A stretch of DNA of 5,175 nt from positions 1 through 5,175 of the forward strand of contig CAJWSE010000081.1 of the NCBI GenBank assembly GCA_913046275.1, in the 5' to 3' direction. This stretch comes from an uncultured Phycisphaerae bacterium (lineage in GTDB: Bacteria > Planctomycetota > Phycisphaerae > Phycisphaerales > SM1A02). Of the stretch, positions 1 through 5,175 are shown piece by piece; positions within the stretch are counted from its first letter, which is position 1; every line of letters starts with the position of its first letter. Both the position numbers and the translations under genes were made by a program. The notes beneath the pieces are model-generated. The model was not told the origin of the DNA, did not search any database, and worked only from the letters and a program-made list of their open reading frames with translations.

Positions 1-1208
1 ACTACCGTGGTGTAATCGTATATTTTCGGGTATTCGACGGTGAACTGAAAAAAGGTGATCGCATTCGAATGATGGGTACCGATCGTACATTCACTGTGAC
101 CGAACTTGGCCGATACACTCCACAACCAGTCCAAGCCGAATCGATTGGCACTGCTGAAGTTGGTTATATGGTCGCTGCAATTAAAACACTCGAAGATGTG
201 CGGATTGGGGACACAATCACAATTGATGCGCACCCTGCGAAAGAAGCGTTGCCTGGATATGAAGAACCCAAACAAATGGTGTTCTGCGACTTTTACCCAG
301 CTTCAAGTGAATCTGGTTCAAAGAAAACCGAATTTGAAACACTGCGCGAAGCTGTTGAAAAACTTCGTCTGAACGACTCCAGTTTTACTTTTGAGACCCA
401 ACACTCTGAAGCCCTAGGCTTTGGTTTTCGATGTGGATTCCTTGGCCTCTTGCACATGGAGATTGTTCAAGAGAGGCTCGAACGCGAAGGTGGCGCAGAA
501 ATTGTCCAAACTGCGCCCACAGTTAATTACAAAATTGAATTAACCGATGGTTCCGTCCTGGATATTCACAATCCCGCTGATTTACCAGACCCATCGCAAA
601 TAAAAGATATATGCGAACCAATAGTTAAAGTAGAAATAATCTGCCCTGACGAATCCATCGGAGATCTAATGCGATTGTGCGAATCAAGGCGAGGGATTTT
701 CCTTGGACAAAAATTTGTTTCAGAAGGAAGGCAAATGCTCGATTATGAGCTCCCACTTGCAGAAATTATTTATGACTTCTACGACAAGCTAAAATCCATA
801 ACTCGCGGATACGGGACGATGGATTATGAAATTACAGAGTTTCGTGCAGATCGGCTTGTAAAGGTGTCCATATTGGTTAATGGGCAGCCAGTTGAAGCAT
901 TAAGTTTAATTTGCCACCGGGAAAAGGCGGAAGTACGTACCCGTGCCATGCTGCTTAAATTACGAAAGCAAATAGATCGACATCAATTTGAAATTGCTTT
1001 ACAAGCTGCCATTGGCGGGAAAATTATCGCTAGAGAAACCGTTAAGAGCCTCCGAAAAAATGTGACCGCCAAATGTTATGGCGGTGATGTCACGCGAAAA
1101 AGAAAACTTCTTGAAAAACAAAAGAAAGGAAAGCAACGTATGAAAGCCATTGGAAATGTTCATATCCCTCAATCCGCATTCCTTTCAATACTTGAACAGG
1201 GTGAATAA
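1..1208 (+). CDS. lepA: Elongation factor 4 (LepA), 3' part of gene
   Basis: LepA/EF4 is a ribosome-bound translational GTPase related to EF-G, implicated in back-translocation or in initiation and ribosome assembly. The frame is open from base 3 (YRGVIVYFRVFDGELKKGD) and gives about 401 residues before TAA; the E. coli protein has about 599, so the GTPase domain lies outside the window. Visible in order are the domain II beta-barrel (fragment residues 1 to about 75), domain III with the motif FGFRCGFLGLLHME (140-153), the EF-G-V-like domain with SRGY-type residues (TRGYGTMDYE, 267-276), and the LepA-specific C-terminal domain with NVTAKCYGGDVTRKRKLL (353-370) and GNVHIPQSAFLSIL near the end. 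A short insertion (SGSKKTE) precedes the domain III helix compared with E. coli as I recall it, and the usual lysine-rich tail is absent. It is apparently cotranscribed with the OmpH-like gene 3 bp downstream. The identity is secure. Confidence 0.97.
   Translation, partial: YRGVIVYFRVFDGELKKGDRIRMMGTDRTFTVTELGRYTPQPVQAESIGTAEVGYMVAAIKTLEDVRIGDTITIDAHPAKEALPGYEEPKQMVFCDFYPASSESGSKKTEFETLREAVEKLRLNDSSFTFETQHSEALGFGFRCGFLGLLHMEIVQERLEREGGAEIVQTAPTVNYKIELTDGSVLDIHNPADLPDPSQIKDICEPIVKVEIICPDESIGDLMRLCESRRGIFLGQKFVSEGRQMLDYELPLAEIIYDFYDKLKSITRGYGTMDYEITEFRADRLVKVSILVNGQPVEALSLICHREKAEVRTRAMLLKLRKQIDRHQFEIALQAAIGGKIIARETVKSLRKNVTAKCYGGDVTRKRKLLEKQKKGKQRMKAIGNVHIPQSAFLSILEQGE
1198..1204 (+). promoter_or_regulatory. 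Ribosome binding site of the OmpH-like gene, inside lepA
   Basis: AGGGTGA is a good match to the Shine-Dalgarno consensus and lies 7 nt before the ATG at 1212. It is embedded in the last codons of lepA, which suggests that the two genes are translated from one message. It is the best ribosome binding site in the window. Confidence 0.7.
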
Positions 1209-1211
1209 AAC

Positions 1212-1907
1212 ATGAAACGACTTACTTTATCTGAGCTTACTATTGCAGTCGCATTATTTTTCGCAGTTGCAACATCAACCGTTATTGGAACAAATGATGA
1301 AGGTCAAATCGGCCCAGTCGATTCTCTTACTTTTAGCGGAGAGGAAGAACTCACTATTGCAAATGTTGCAAGTCACTTGTCCTGGGGTGAGGAAGCGACA
1401 AGCAAGGCCTGGAGCATTGGCTTTATGGAAACTGGAAAAGCCCTGGCACAACTGCTCCAAGCAGACCACTTCACTGAAGCTCGTGAGGAACTCAACGCCG
1501 AACTTGAAGAAAATATGAGTGAAGTTCGTAGCGTTCTTGACGCACTTCGCGAAGAAGGTAATACGCTTAAACCGAATAGCCCCGATGCTCCTGAATTTCG
1601 GCAACGCTGGGAACGTACATACAATGATTTTCAGCAGATGCAAAAGATGGCGATGGATGCACGCGCTACATTACTCTCAACCCAAATGAAAGCTTCCTAT
1701 GGCGAAATAGTGGAAGCAGTCAATGTTATCGCTGAGCGTCAGAATATTGATATGGTATTAAGGTTCATTCCACCAGATCGTGAGTTTGAACCAGGAACTC
1801 CAGACTCAACAATGATGCAAATTCGTTTACGAACTGCACTCCGATTACCAGATGGCATTAATATTACAGATGATGTTCTTGCTGAACTCGGTCTTGACGC
1901 GCAATAG
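1212..1907 (+). CDS. OmpH/Skp-like exported or membrane-anchored coiled-coil protein
   Basis: This is probably a periplasmic chaperone-like protein of the OmpH (Skp) family, which holds unfolded outer-membrane proteins. Residues 9-26 (LTIAVALFFAVATSTVIG) form an uncleaved anchor or a signal peptide without an obvious AXA site. Residues about 75-160 are charged, helix-rich and likely coiled coil. The C-terminal part carries the family pattern: YGEIVEAVNVIAERQNIDMVL (163-183), resembling the Skp 'AI..vA...gyDlVv' strand, then INITDDVLAELGL (216-228), resembling the DITADVL end of E. coli Skp. At 231 residues it is longer than E. coli Skp (161 with signal). The extra length is in the N-terminal segment and in a proline/acidic insert (PPDREFEPGTPDS, 187-199). 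It follows lepA by 3 bp with a good ribosome binding site, and its end overlaps convergent lipB by 44 bp. The family call rests on pattern only; a novel coiled-coil envelope protein is the alternative. Confidence 0.7.
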   Translation: MKRLTLSELTIAVALFFAVATSTVIGTNDEGQIGPVDSLTFSGEEELTIANVASHLSWGEEATSKAWSIGFMETGKALAQLLQADHFTEAREELNAELEENMSEVRSVLDALREEGNTLKPNSPDAPEFRQRWERTYNDFQQMQKMAMDARATLLSTQMKASYGEIVEAVNVIAERQNIDMVLRFIPPDREFEPGTPDSTMMQIRLRTALRLPDGINITDDVLAELGLDAQ

Positions 1908-2556
1908 CCAATTCGAATTTTTCAATAATAACCTCTTGAACTTCTTCCAATGAAGGGCACTGGTTCTCGAGCAATTCTTGCATTGAAGTTACTTTTCTTC
2001 CTGCAAGCCCACATGGTACGATTGTATTAAAATGTGCCATATTAGGCTCAATGTTAAGCGCAAAACCGTGCATTGAAACCCACCTCGATACTCGCACGCC
2101 CATCGCACAAATTTTAGCTCCTTCTACCCAAACACCTGTCGCGCAAGCATCCCGCTGTCCTTGAATGGAAAATTCAGCCAAAACATCAATAACAATACCT
2201 TCTAGAAACCGCATGTAACCATGCAGACGCAGCGAAAGAGCATTCAAATCGAAAATCGGATATGCCACGAGTTGACCAGGTCCATGATAAGTAATATCTC
2301 CACCACGATCTGTTTTGCAAATTTGAATTTCTTCTTTTTGCAATTCGGATTCTGAAGCAAGTAAATTCTGTGATGCTGAGGCTCGCCTGCTAATTGTAAT
2401 AACTGGCGGGCTATGCTCAACCAACAAAAGTTTGAATGGACAAGAGCCAGCAATGCCTCGCTGCGCAATCACTTCTTGCTGATAGCGACGCTGGAGTTCA
2501 TGGGCAGTCTTATAATCCATTTTGCCAAGTTGATGTGTTTCAAGTAAGCACGACAT
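1864..2556 (-). CDS. lipB: Octanoyltransferase LipB (lipoate biosynthesis)
   Basis: LipB moves the octanoyl group from octanoyl-ACP to a lysine of lipoyl domains (pyruvate and 2-oxoglutarate dehydrogenases, GcvH); LipA then inserts sulfur. From the ATG at 2556 the protein has 230 residues (E. coli 213). It shows DRGGDITYHGPGQ (83-95), the signature loop, then ATGVWVEGAKICAMGVRVSR with the catalytic Lys148, HGFALN, and IVPCGLAGRKVTS with the nucleophile Cys182. The Lys to Cys spacing of 34 matches the known pair of E. coli (Lys135/Cys169). An upstream in-frame ATG at 2595 would add 13 residues (NFWHCCIISRIL) and overlap lpxA, so the 2556 start is preferred; neither has a convincing ribosome binding site. 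The gene is opposite in direction to all its neighbours. lipA is not in the window. Confidence 0.95.
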   Translation of the reverse strand: MSCLLETHQLGKMDYKTAHELQRRYQQEVIAQRGIAGSCPFKLLLVEHSPPVITISRRASASQNLLASESELQKEEIQICKTDRGGDITYHGPGQLVAYPIFDLNALSLRLHGYMRFLEGIVIDVLAEFSIQGQRDACATGVWVEGAKICAMGVRVSRWVSMHGFALNIEPNMAHFNTIVPCGLAGRKVTSMQELLENQCPSLEEVQEVIIEKFELAIARQDRVQQEHHL

Positions 2557-2566
2557 TAGAATTCTT

Positions 2567-2573
2567 GAGATGA
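2567..2573 (+). promoter_or_regulatory. Weak ribosome binding site of lpxA
   Basis: GAGATGA, a one-mismatch version of GAGGTGA, lies 7 nt before the lpxA ATG at 2581. It falls in the 24-bp gap between the divergent lipB and lpxA starts and supports the chosen lpxA start. Confidence 0.45.
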
Positions 2574-2580
2574 TACAGCA

Positions 2581-3399
2581 ATGCCAGAAATTCACCCAAC
2601 TGCAATACTCGATGGAGATATCAAACTAGCTGATGATGTTGTGATTGGCCCACACTGCGTACTTACTGGAGACATAACGATTGGATCTGGAACAACTCTA
2701 ATTGGCAATTGCTACATCACTGGCCAGCTTACAATGGGTTGCAATAATACGGTGTATCCATTTTGCACACTTGGTTTTGCTGCGCAAGATGTGAGTTGCC
2801 CATCTGACTATTATGAACCTGGTATTGTCATCGGAGATGACAATACCTTTAGAGAGAGTTTCACTGTTCATCGTGCAACAAAAGATGTCCCCACAACGAT
2901 TGGCAATAAAAATCTTTTTATGGCTCAATCTCATGTTGGGCACGACTGCGTCATTGGAAGTAACAATACGCTGGTGAATTGCGTATTACTTGCCGGGCAT
3001 GTTCATATTAAGGACAGAGTTCTTATAGGAGGCGACGCAGCTGTTCACCAGTTTGTCACGATTGGAAGTGGAGCGATGATTATTGGCATGGGGTACGCTT
3101 CGTACGATGTGCTCCCGTACATGATGATTACTGGACCTAACATCATAGGGTCAATAAATATTGTTGGCATGCGACGAAGTGGAATGTCAAAAGATAACAT
3201 TCAACGTCGCAAAGAAATTTACAAACTATTATATAAAAGTGGGAAAACGATTAAATGTGCTGCAGAACAGCTCAAAGCAGATGGTGATGAAATTGCACTG
3301 GAATATGTTGCATATATCGAACAGTCGCGGCGCGGAGTCATCCCAGCGTTCCACGCAAAACGAACTGAGCGCAGAGGCGTAACCATTACAGATGCATAA
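2581..3399 (+). CDS. lpxA: UDP-N-acetylglucosamine O-acyltransferase LpxA
   Basis: LpxA is the cytoplasmic enzyme for the first step of lipid A synthesis, transferring a 3-hydroxyacyl chain from ACP to UDP-GlcNAc. The 272 residues (E. coli 262) begin with IHPTAILDGDIKLADDVVIG, a left-handed beta-helix of hexapeptide repeats running to about 185, followed by the helical LpxA C-terminal domain (NIVGMRRSGM, YKLLYKSGKT, ending YIEQSRRGVIPAF). The catalytic base aligned with E. coli His125 is His121 (SHVGHDC). His118, His140 and His156 (AVHQF) match E. coli His122, His144 and His160. Arg199 aligns with Arg204, and Asp70 with Asp74. The segment holding E. coli Lys76 is replaced by VSCPSDYYEP, about two residues longer and without that lysine. 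Gly169 aligns with the acyl ruler Gly173 of E. coli. The start matches family starts. The gene diverges from lipB and overlaps the next gene by 8 bp. LpxD and GlmU are excluded by the C-terminal domain. Confidence 0.95.
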   Translation: MPEIHPTAILDGDIKLADDVVIGPHCVLTGDITIGSGTTLIGNCYITGQLTMGCNNTVYPFCTLGFAAQDVSCPSDYYEPGIVIGDDNTFRESFTVHRATKDVPTTIGNKNLFMAQSHVGHDCVIGSNNTLVNCVLLAGHVHIKDRVLIGGDAAVHQFVTIGSGAMIIGMGYASYDVLPYMMITGPNIIGSINIVGMRRSGMSKDNIQRRKEIYKLLYKSGKTIKCAAEQLKADGDEIALEYVAYIEQSRRGVIPAFHAKRTERRGVTITDA

Positions 3400-4189
3400 T
3401 CTTGATTTTTTTGTCTTAGGAAGTGGATCATCAGGCAATTGCAGTTTGATTCGAATCGGTGAAAGGTGGGTCATGATTGATGCTGGTTTCTCAATGAAAC
3501 AAACGAAAGAGCGCATGCGAACCCATGCTGTGCAAATCAATGATGTCAGCGATGTTCTTGTAACACATTTTGACCGAGATCACTTCAACCCTGTATGGTC
3601 TAGAACATTCCAACAACGAGGCATCAATGTGCATTTACATGAAAAACATATCCCCAGAGCGATTAGAGCTGGGCTCGATGGAGACTGCCTGGTACCTTTT
3701 ACCAACCAGATTCAACTATATGGCACCAATATTGAAACCATTAGATTTGCACATGATGCGCTTGGCACTGTTGGTTTCATTTTTGATACTGGCGAAATAC
3801 GGTTTGGATTTGCAACAGATTTAGGACATGTGCCACAACTGCTTCTTGATCGTTTTGTGAATCTAGATGGCGTTGCGCTTGAATCTAATTATGACCCAAT
3901 GATGCAGCAAACAAGTAATCGACCAGAATCGCTCAAACATCGAATCATGAATGGTGAGGGGCACCTTTCAAATGAGCAATCACTAGCAGCAATCTGCCAT
4001 ATTGCATCAGAATCAGAGTTGCAACACATCGTTCTTCTACACCTTTCAAGACAGTGTAACTCGCCTCACCTTATTCGAGATTTATATCTGCACAACTGCC
4101 CTGATTTACATGAAAACCTGACCATAACAACACAAGATCGCTGTTCAAGGCGACTTTCTATGGCAAAACCAAGTGTAAAATTAGCTTAA
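3392..4189 (+). CDS. YycJ/WalJ-like metallo-beta-lactamase-fold hydrolase
   Basis: This is a cytoplasmic MBL-fold protein of the YycJ (WalJ) group, whose members are thought to be metal-dependent nucleases or phosphodiesterases; WalJ has been linked to coordination of division with replication in Firmicutes. The 265 residues carry LGSGSSGNCSLI (9-20), VMIDAG (27-32), the metal loop THFDRDHF (58-65), FAHDALGTVGF (119-129), TDLGH (142-146), LESNYD (163-168), GHLSNEQS (190-197) and LLHLSRQCN (215-223), the family motifs in order. Ligand candidates are His59, Asp63, His64, His121, Asp143 and His217. The usual second histidine of HxHxDH is Asp61 here. The final 20 or so residues are basic and resemble nothing I recognise. 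The ATG sits in ATGCATAA, overlapping the lpxA stop, so translational coupling is likely. The family is clear, the substrate unknown, and no WalRK genes are in view. Confidence 0.88.
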   Translation: MHNLDFFVLGSGSSGNCSLIRIGERWVMIDAGFSMKQTKERMRTHAVQINDVSDVLVTHFDRDHFNPVWSRTFQQRGINVHLHEKHIPRAIRAGLDGDCLVPFTNQIQLYGTNIETIRFAHDALGTVGFIFDTGEIRFGFATDLGHVPQLLLDRFVNLDGVALESNYDPMMQQTSNRPESLKHRIMNGEGHLSNEQSLAAICHIASESELQHIVLLHLSRQCNSPHLIRDLYLHNCPDLHENLTITTQDRCSRRLSMAKPSVKLA

Positions 4190-4198
4190 CTCGATTAA

Positions 4199-4241
4199 TT
4201 GCAACATGTTGCAAGACCCTCTAGCAACATTATCGGTTGCT
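4199..4241. repeat. Clustered inverted and direct repeats upstream of ftsK
   Basis: The cluster begins with a perfect 16-bp palindrome, TTGCAACATGTTGCAA (4199-4214), followed by AGCAAC (4223-4228), a 7-nt loop and GTTGCT (4236-4241). GCAACAT also occurs as a direct repeat at 4201 and 4224, 23 bp apart. The four arms can pair 1 with 2 and 3 with 4, or alternatively 2 with 3 (ATGTTGC 4206-4212 with GCAACAT 4224-4230). No T-run follows, so it is not a standard intrinsic terminator. It starts 10 bp after the YycJ-like stop. It could be an operator for a dimeric repressor, an RNA leader structure, or a factor-dependent 3' end. The repeats are certain; the function is inferred. Confidence 0.6.
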
Positions 4242-4259
4242 GAAAATCACAAGGCAAAA

Positions 4260-4272
4260 GGCATGCAATGCC
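4260..4272. repeat. Short hairpin just upstream of ftsK
   Basis: GGCAT-GCA-ATGCC is a 5-bp stem with a 3-nt loop ending 15 bp before the ftsK ATG. In addition CCGATA (4271-4276), overlapping its 3' arm, is the reverse complement of TATCGG (4231-4236) in the previous hairpin, so the two elements could interact or compete. A stem this short could occur by chance. Confidence 0.35.
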
Positions 4273-4287
4273 GATAGATAAATTGCC

Positions 4288-5175
4288 ATGGGAACATCTG
4301 CATTACAAAGCCGTAGAGGAAAAGGTAGCCGACCATCCTCACTCACAACCGCTGACCTCTCATCTAGAATTCTTTGGATTTCGAGTGCAACAATAGCCCT
4401 TTTTGTGGCTGTTTCGCTGCTTTCTTTCAATATTGGCGATTGGCCCTCCCACATAGTTGCTACCCACAACGAACCCACAGCAAATTGGTGTGGCATAGTT
4501 GGAGCTTGGATCGCATTCTGGACCTACCATACCCTTGGCTTTGGAGTCTGGGTACTTCTAATAGGTGTAGGGGCCTGGGTGGGCCTTGTTTTCCGTGGGG
4601 CAGAAATTACACATACCGCTATTAGAGCCCTTGGACTTTTGATTATGGCCATTGCTGTTTCATGTTTTCATGAACTCCTACTGACAAATATCGGCGTACT
4701 TGCAGGAGCAAAGGCGGGCCTGATTGCTAAAACAATTGGAACTCAACTCACCGCAAGTTTCAGTCAATTCGGTGCATTTTTGATAGTTCTTGCCGCTTTT
4801 TCAATTGGGCTTGTTGTTGCAGCAGAAAAAATTGCATTTGCAATTCCTCATGCACTTTTTACTCTCTTTCAAAAACTCACACTCTTCCGCATTCCAAAAG
4901 TTCGAAGTGTCGCACTGCCTACACTGCGTTTGCAACGGAACGCAGTTCTTGAATCTGCAGATGAAGTTGAAGAAGAGTGGGCCGAAGATGAATACGAAGA
5001 GGAAGATGAATACGAAGAGGAAGATGCATACGAAGAGGAAGAGCCAAAGAAAAAACTAACAGCAAAAGAATTAAAAGCCAAAATGGCAAAGTTGCCAGTC
5101 CGTGTTGCCAGTGGTGGTAAAGCAGCCACTGAAAGTGATATTCAACGCCCAGATAATTTTGAGGGTTATATATTC
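4288..5175 (+). CDS. ftsK: FtsK/SpoIIIE-type DNA translocase, N-terminal membrane domain and linker (3' end cut)
   Basis: FtsK-type proteins sit at the division septum and pump chromosomal DNA with a C-terminal AAA+ motor. The frame is open from ATG 4288 to the window edge, 296 residues without a stop; an in-frame TAA at 4279 makes this the first ATG. A short basic N-terminus (SRRGKGSR) precedes four hydrophobic stretches: about 28-48, 68-102 (one long or two close segments: NWCGIVGAWIAFW, LGFGVWVLLIGVGAWVG), 110-131 and 161-185 (FGAFLIVLAAFSIGLVVAAE). This matches the FtsK 4TM domain, including its GxxGAW and GxxIG patterns. A cytoplasmic linker follows, with an acidic repeat (224-252), a lysine-rich patch (254-267) and, at the very edge, NFEGYIF, which resembles the segment just before the motor (typically Y.LP...LL). 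The motor itself is not visible, so translocase activity is inferred. No clear ribosome binding site is seen. A different 4TM protein is unlikely. Confidence 0.85.
   Translation, partial: MGTSALQSRRGKGSRPSSLTTADLSSRILWISSATIALFVAVSLLSFNIGDWPSHIVATHNEPTANWCGIVGAWIAFWTYHTLGFGVWVLLIGVGAWVGLVFRGAEITHTAIRALGLLIMAIAVSCFHELLLTNIGVLAGAKAGLIAKTIGTQLTASFSQFGAFLIVLAAFSIGLVVAAEKIAFAIPHALFTLFQKLTLFRIPKVRSVALPTLRLQRNAVLESADEVEEEWAEDEYEEEDEYEEEDAYEEEEPKKKLTAKELKAKMAKLPVRVASGGKAATESDIQRPDNFEGYIF
4984..5037 (+). repeat. 18-bp tandem repeat, three copies, in the ftsK linker
   Basis: Three head-to-tail copies of GAAGATGAATACGAAGAG (4984-5001, 5002-5019, 5020-5037) are present. The first two are identical and the third differs by one base (GAA to GCA). 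A partial fourth (GAAGAG) follows. The unit is six codons, so copy changes keep frame, and it encodes EDEYEE, EDEYEE, EDAYEE. The near identity suggests recent duplication by slippage in an already acidic linker. Confidence 0.92.

Noticed and set aside
106..372. An 88-codon + strand open frame inside lepA, in another frame.
   Set aside because: It is a shadow of strongly conserved LepA coding sequence, with no features of its own.
1275..1643. A 122-codon open frame on the minus strand opposite the OmpH-like gene.
   Set aside because: The translation (rich in Cys, Phe and Lys) has no recognisable motif, and the + strand gene has a good ribosome binding site and family pattern.
2511..2516. A perfect TATAAT on the + strand, 64 bp before lpxA, as a possible promoter -10 element.
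   Set aside because: No TTGACA-like -35 is found at 16-18 bp (the sequence there is around ACGCTG) and there is no extended -10 TG. It also simply reads as the MDYK codons of lipB on the other strand, so chance is the simpler explanation.
2557..2595. Longer LipB starting at the ATG at 2595.
   Set aside because: It would add 13 residues without family resemblance and overlap the lpxA start codon; the 2556 start gives a normal LipB length.
4199..4245. Intrinsic terminator after the YycJ-like gene.
   Set aside because: Hairpins are present but their stems are AT-mixed and only 6 bp, and no T-tract follows (the sequence continues GAAAATCAC).
4230..4496. An 88-codon minus-strand open frame across the leader and start of ftsK.
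   Set aside because: It has no motif or ribosome binding site, and conflicts with the clear membrane-protein frame on the + strand.
4869..5129. A serine-rich minus-strand open frame with SSSSY-type repeats.
   Set aside because: It is the antisense of the acidic GAA/GAG repeat of the ftsK linker; the low-complexity serine run follows from that composition.

Overview
The window looks like chromosomal housekeeping sequence from a Gram-negative bacterium of moderate to low GC content. The best guess is a planctomycete, possibly of the Phycisphaerae. A lipid A gene (lpxA) and an OmpH/Skp-type periplasmic protein imply an outer membrane. The planctomycete assignment is an inference from the style of the long OmpH protein, the FtsK N-terminus and the mostly weak ribosome binding sites; it was not tested by any search. 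No phage, transposon, rRNA, tRNA or CRISPR signal is visible.

Layout, left to right. The window opens inside lepA (elongation factor 4, + strand, 5' end missing). An OmpH/Skp-like exported protein gene follows after 3 bp, with its ribosome binding site inside the end of lepA. lipB (lipoate pathway octanoyltransferase) lies on the opposite strand; its 3' end overlaps the OmpH gene by 44 bp and its probable start is only 24 bp from the divergent lpxA start. lpxA (first step of lipid A synthesis) overlaps by 8 bp a gene for a YycJ/WalJ-type metallo-beta-lactamase-fold protein. A 98-bp intergenic stretch full of small inverted repeats comes next. The window ends inside an open frame on the + strand, from 4288 to the window edge. 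It encodes the four-helix membrane domain and acidic linker of an FtsK/SpoIIIE DNA translocase; the motor domain would lie beyond the edge.

Functionally this is a compact cell-envelope, translation and division neighbourhood. Skp/OmpH and lpxA are classic neighbours in Gram-negative envelope operons; here they are separated by an inverted lipB. The YycJ-like enzyme is translationally coupled to lpxA. FtsK is probably a separate unit with its own leader.

I do not see a clearly new biological system. The points most worth checking are the HxDxDH metal motif (instead of HxHxDH) in the YycJ-like protein, the mutually exclusive stem-loops before ftsK, the changed substrate-pocket segment of LpxA, the 18-bp tandem repeat in the FtsK linker, and the tight overlaps around lipB.
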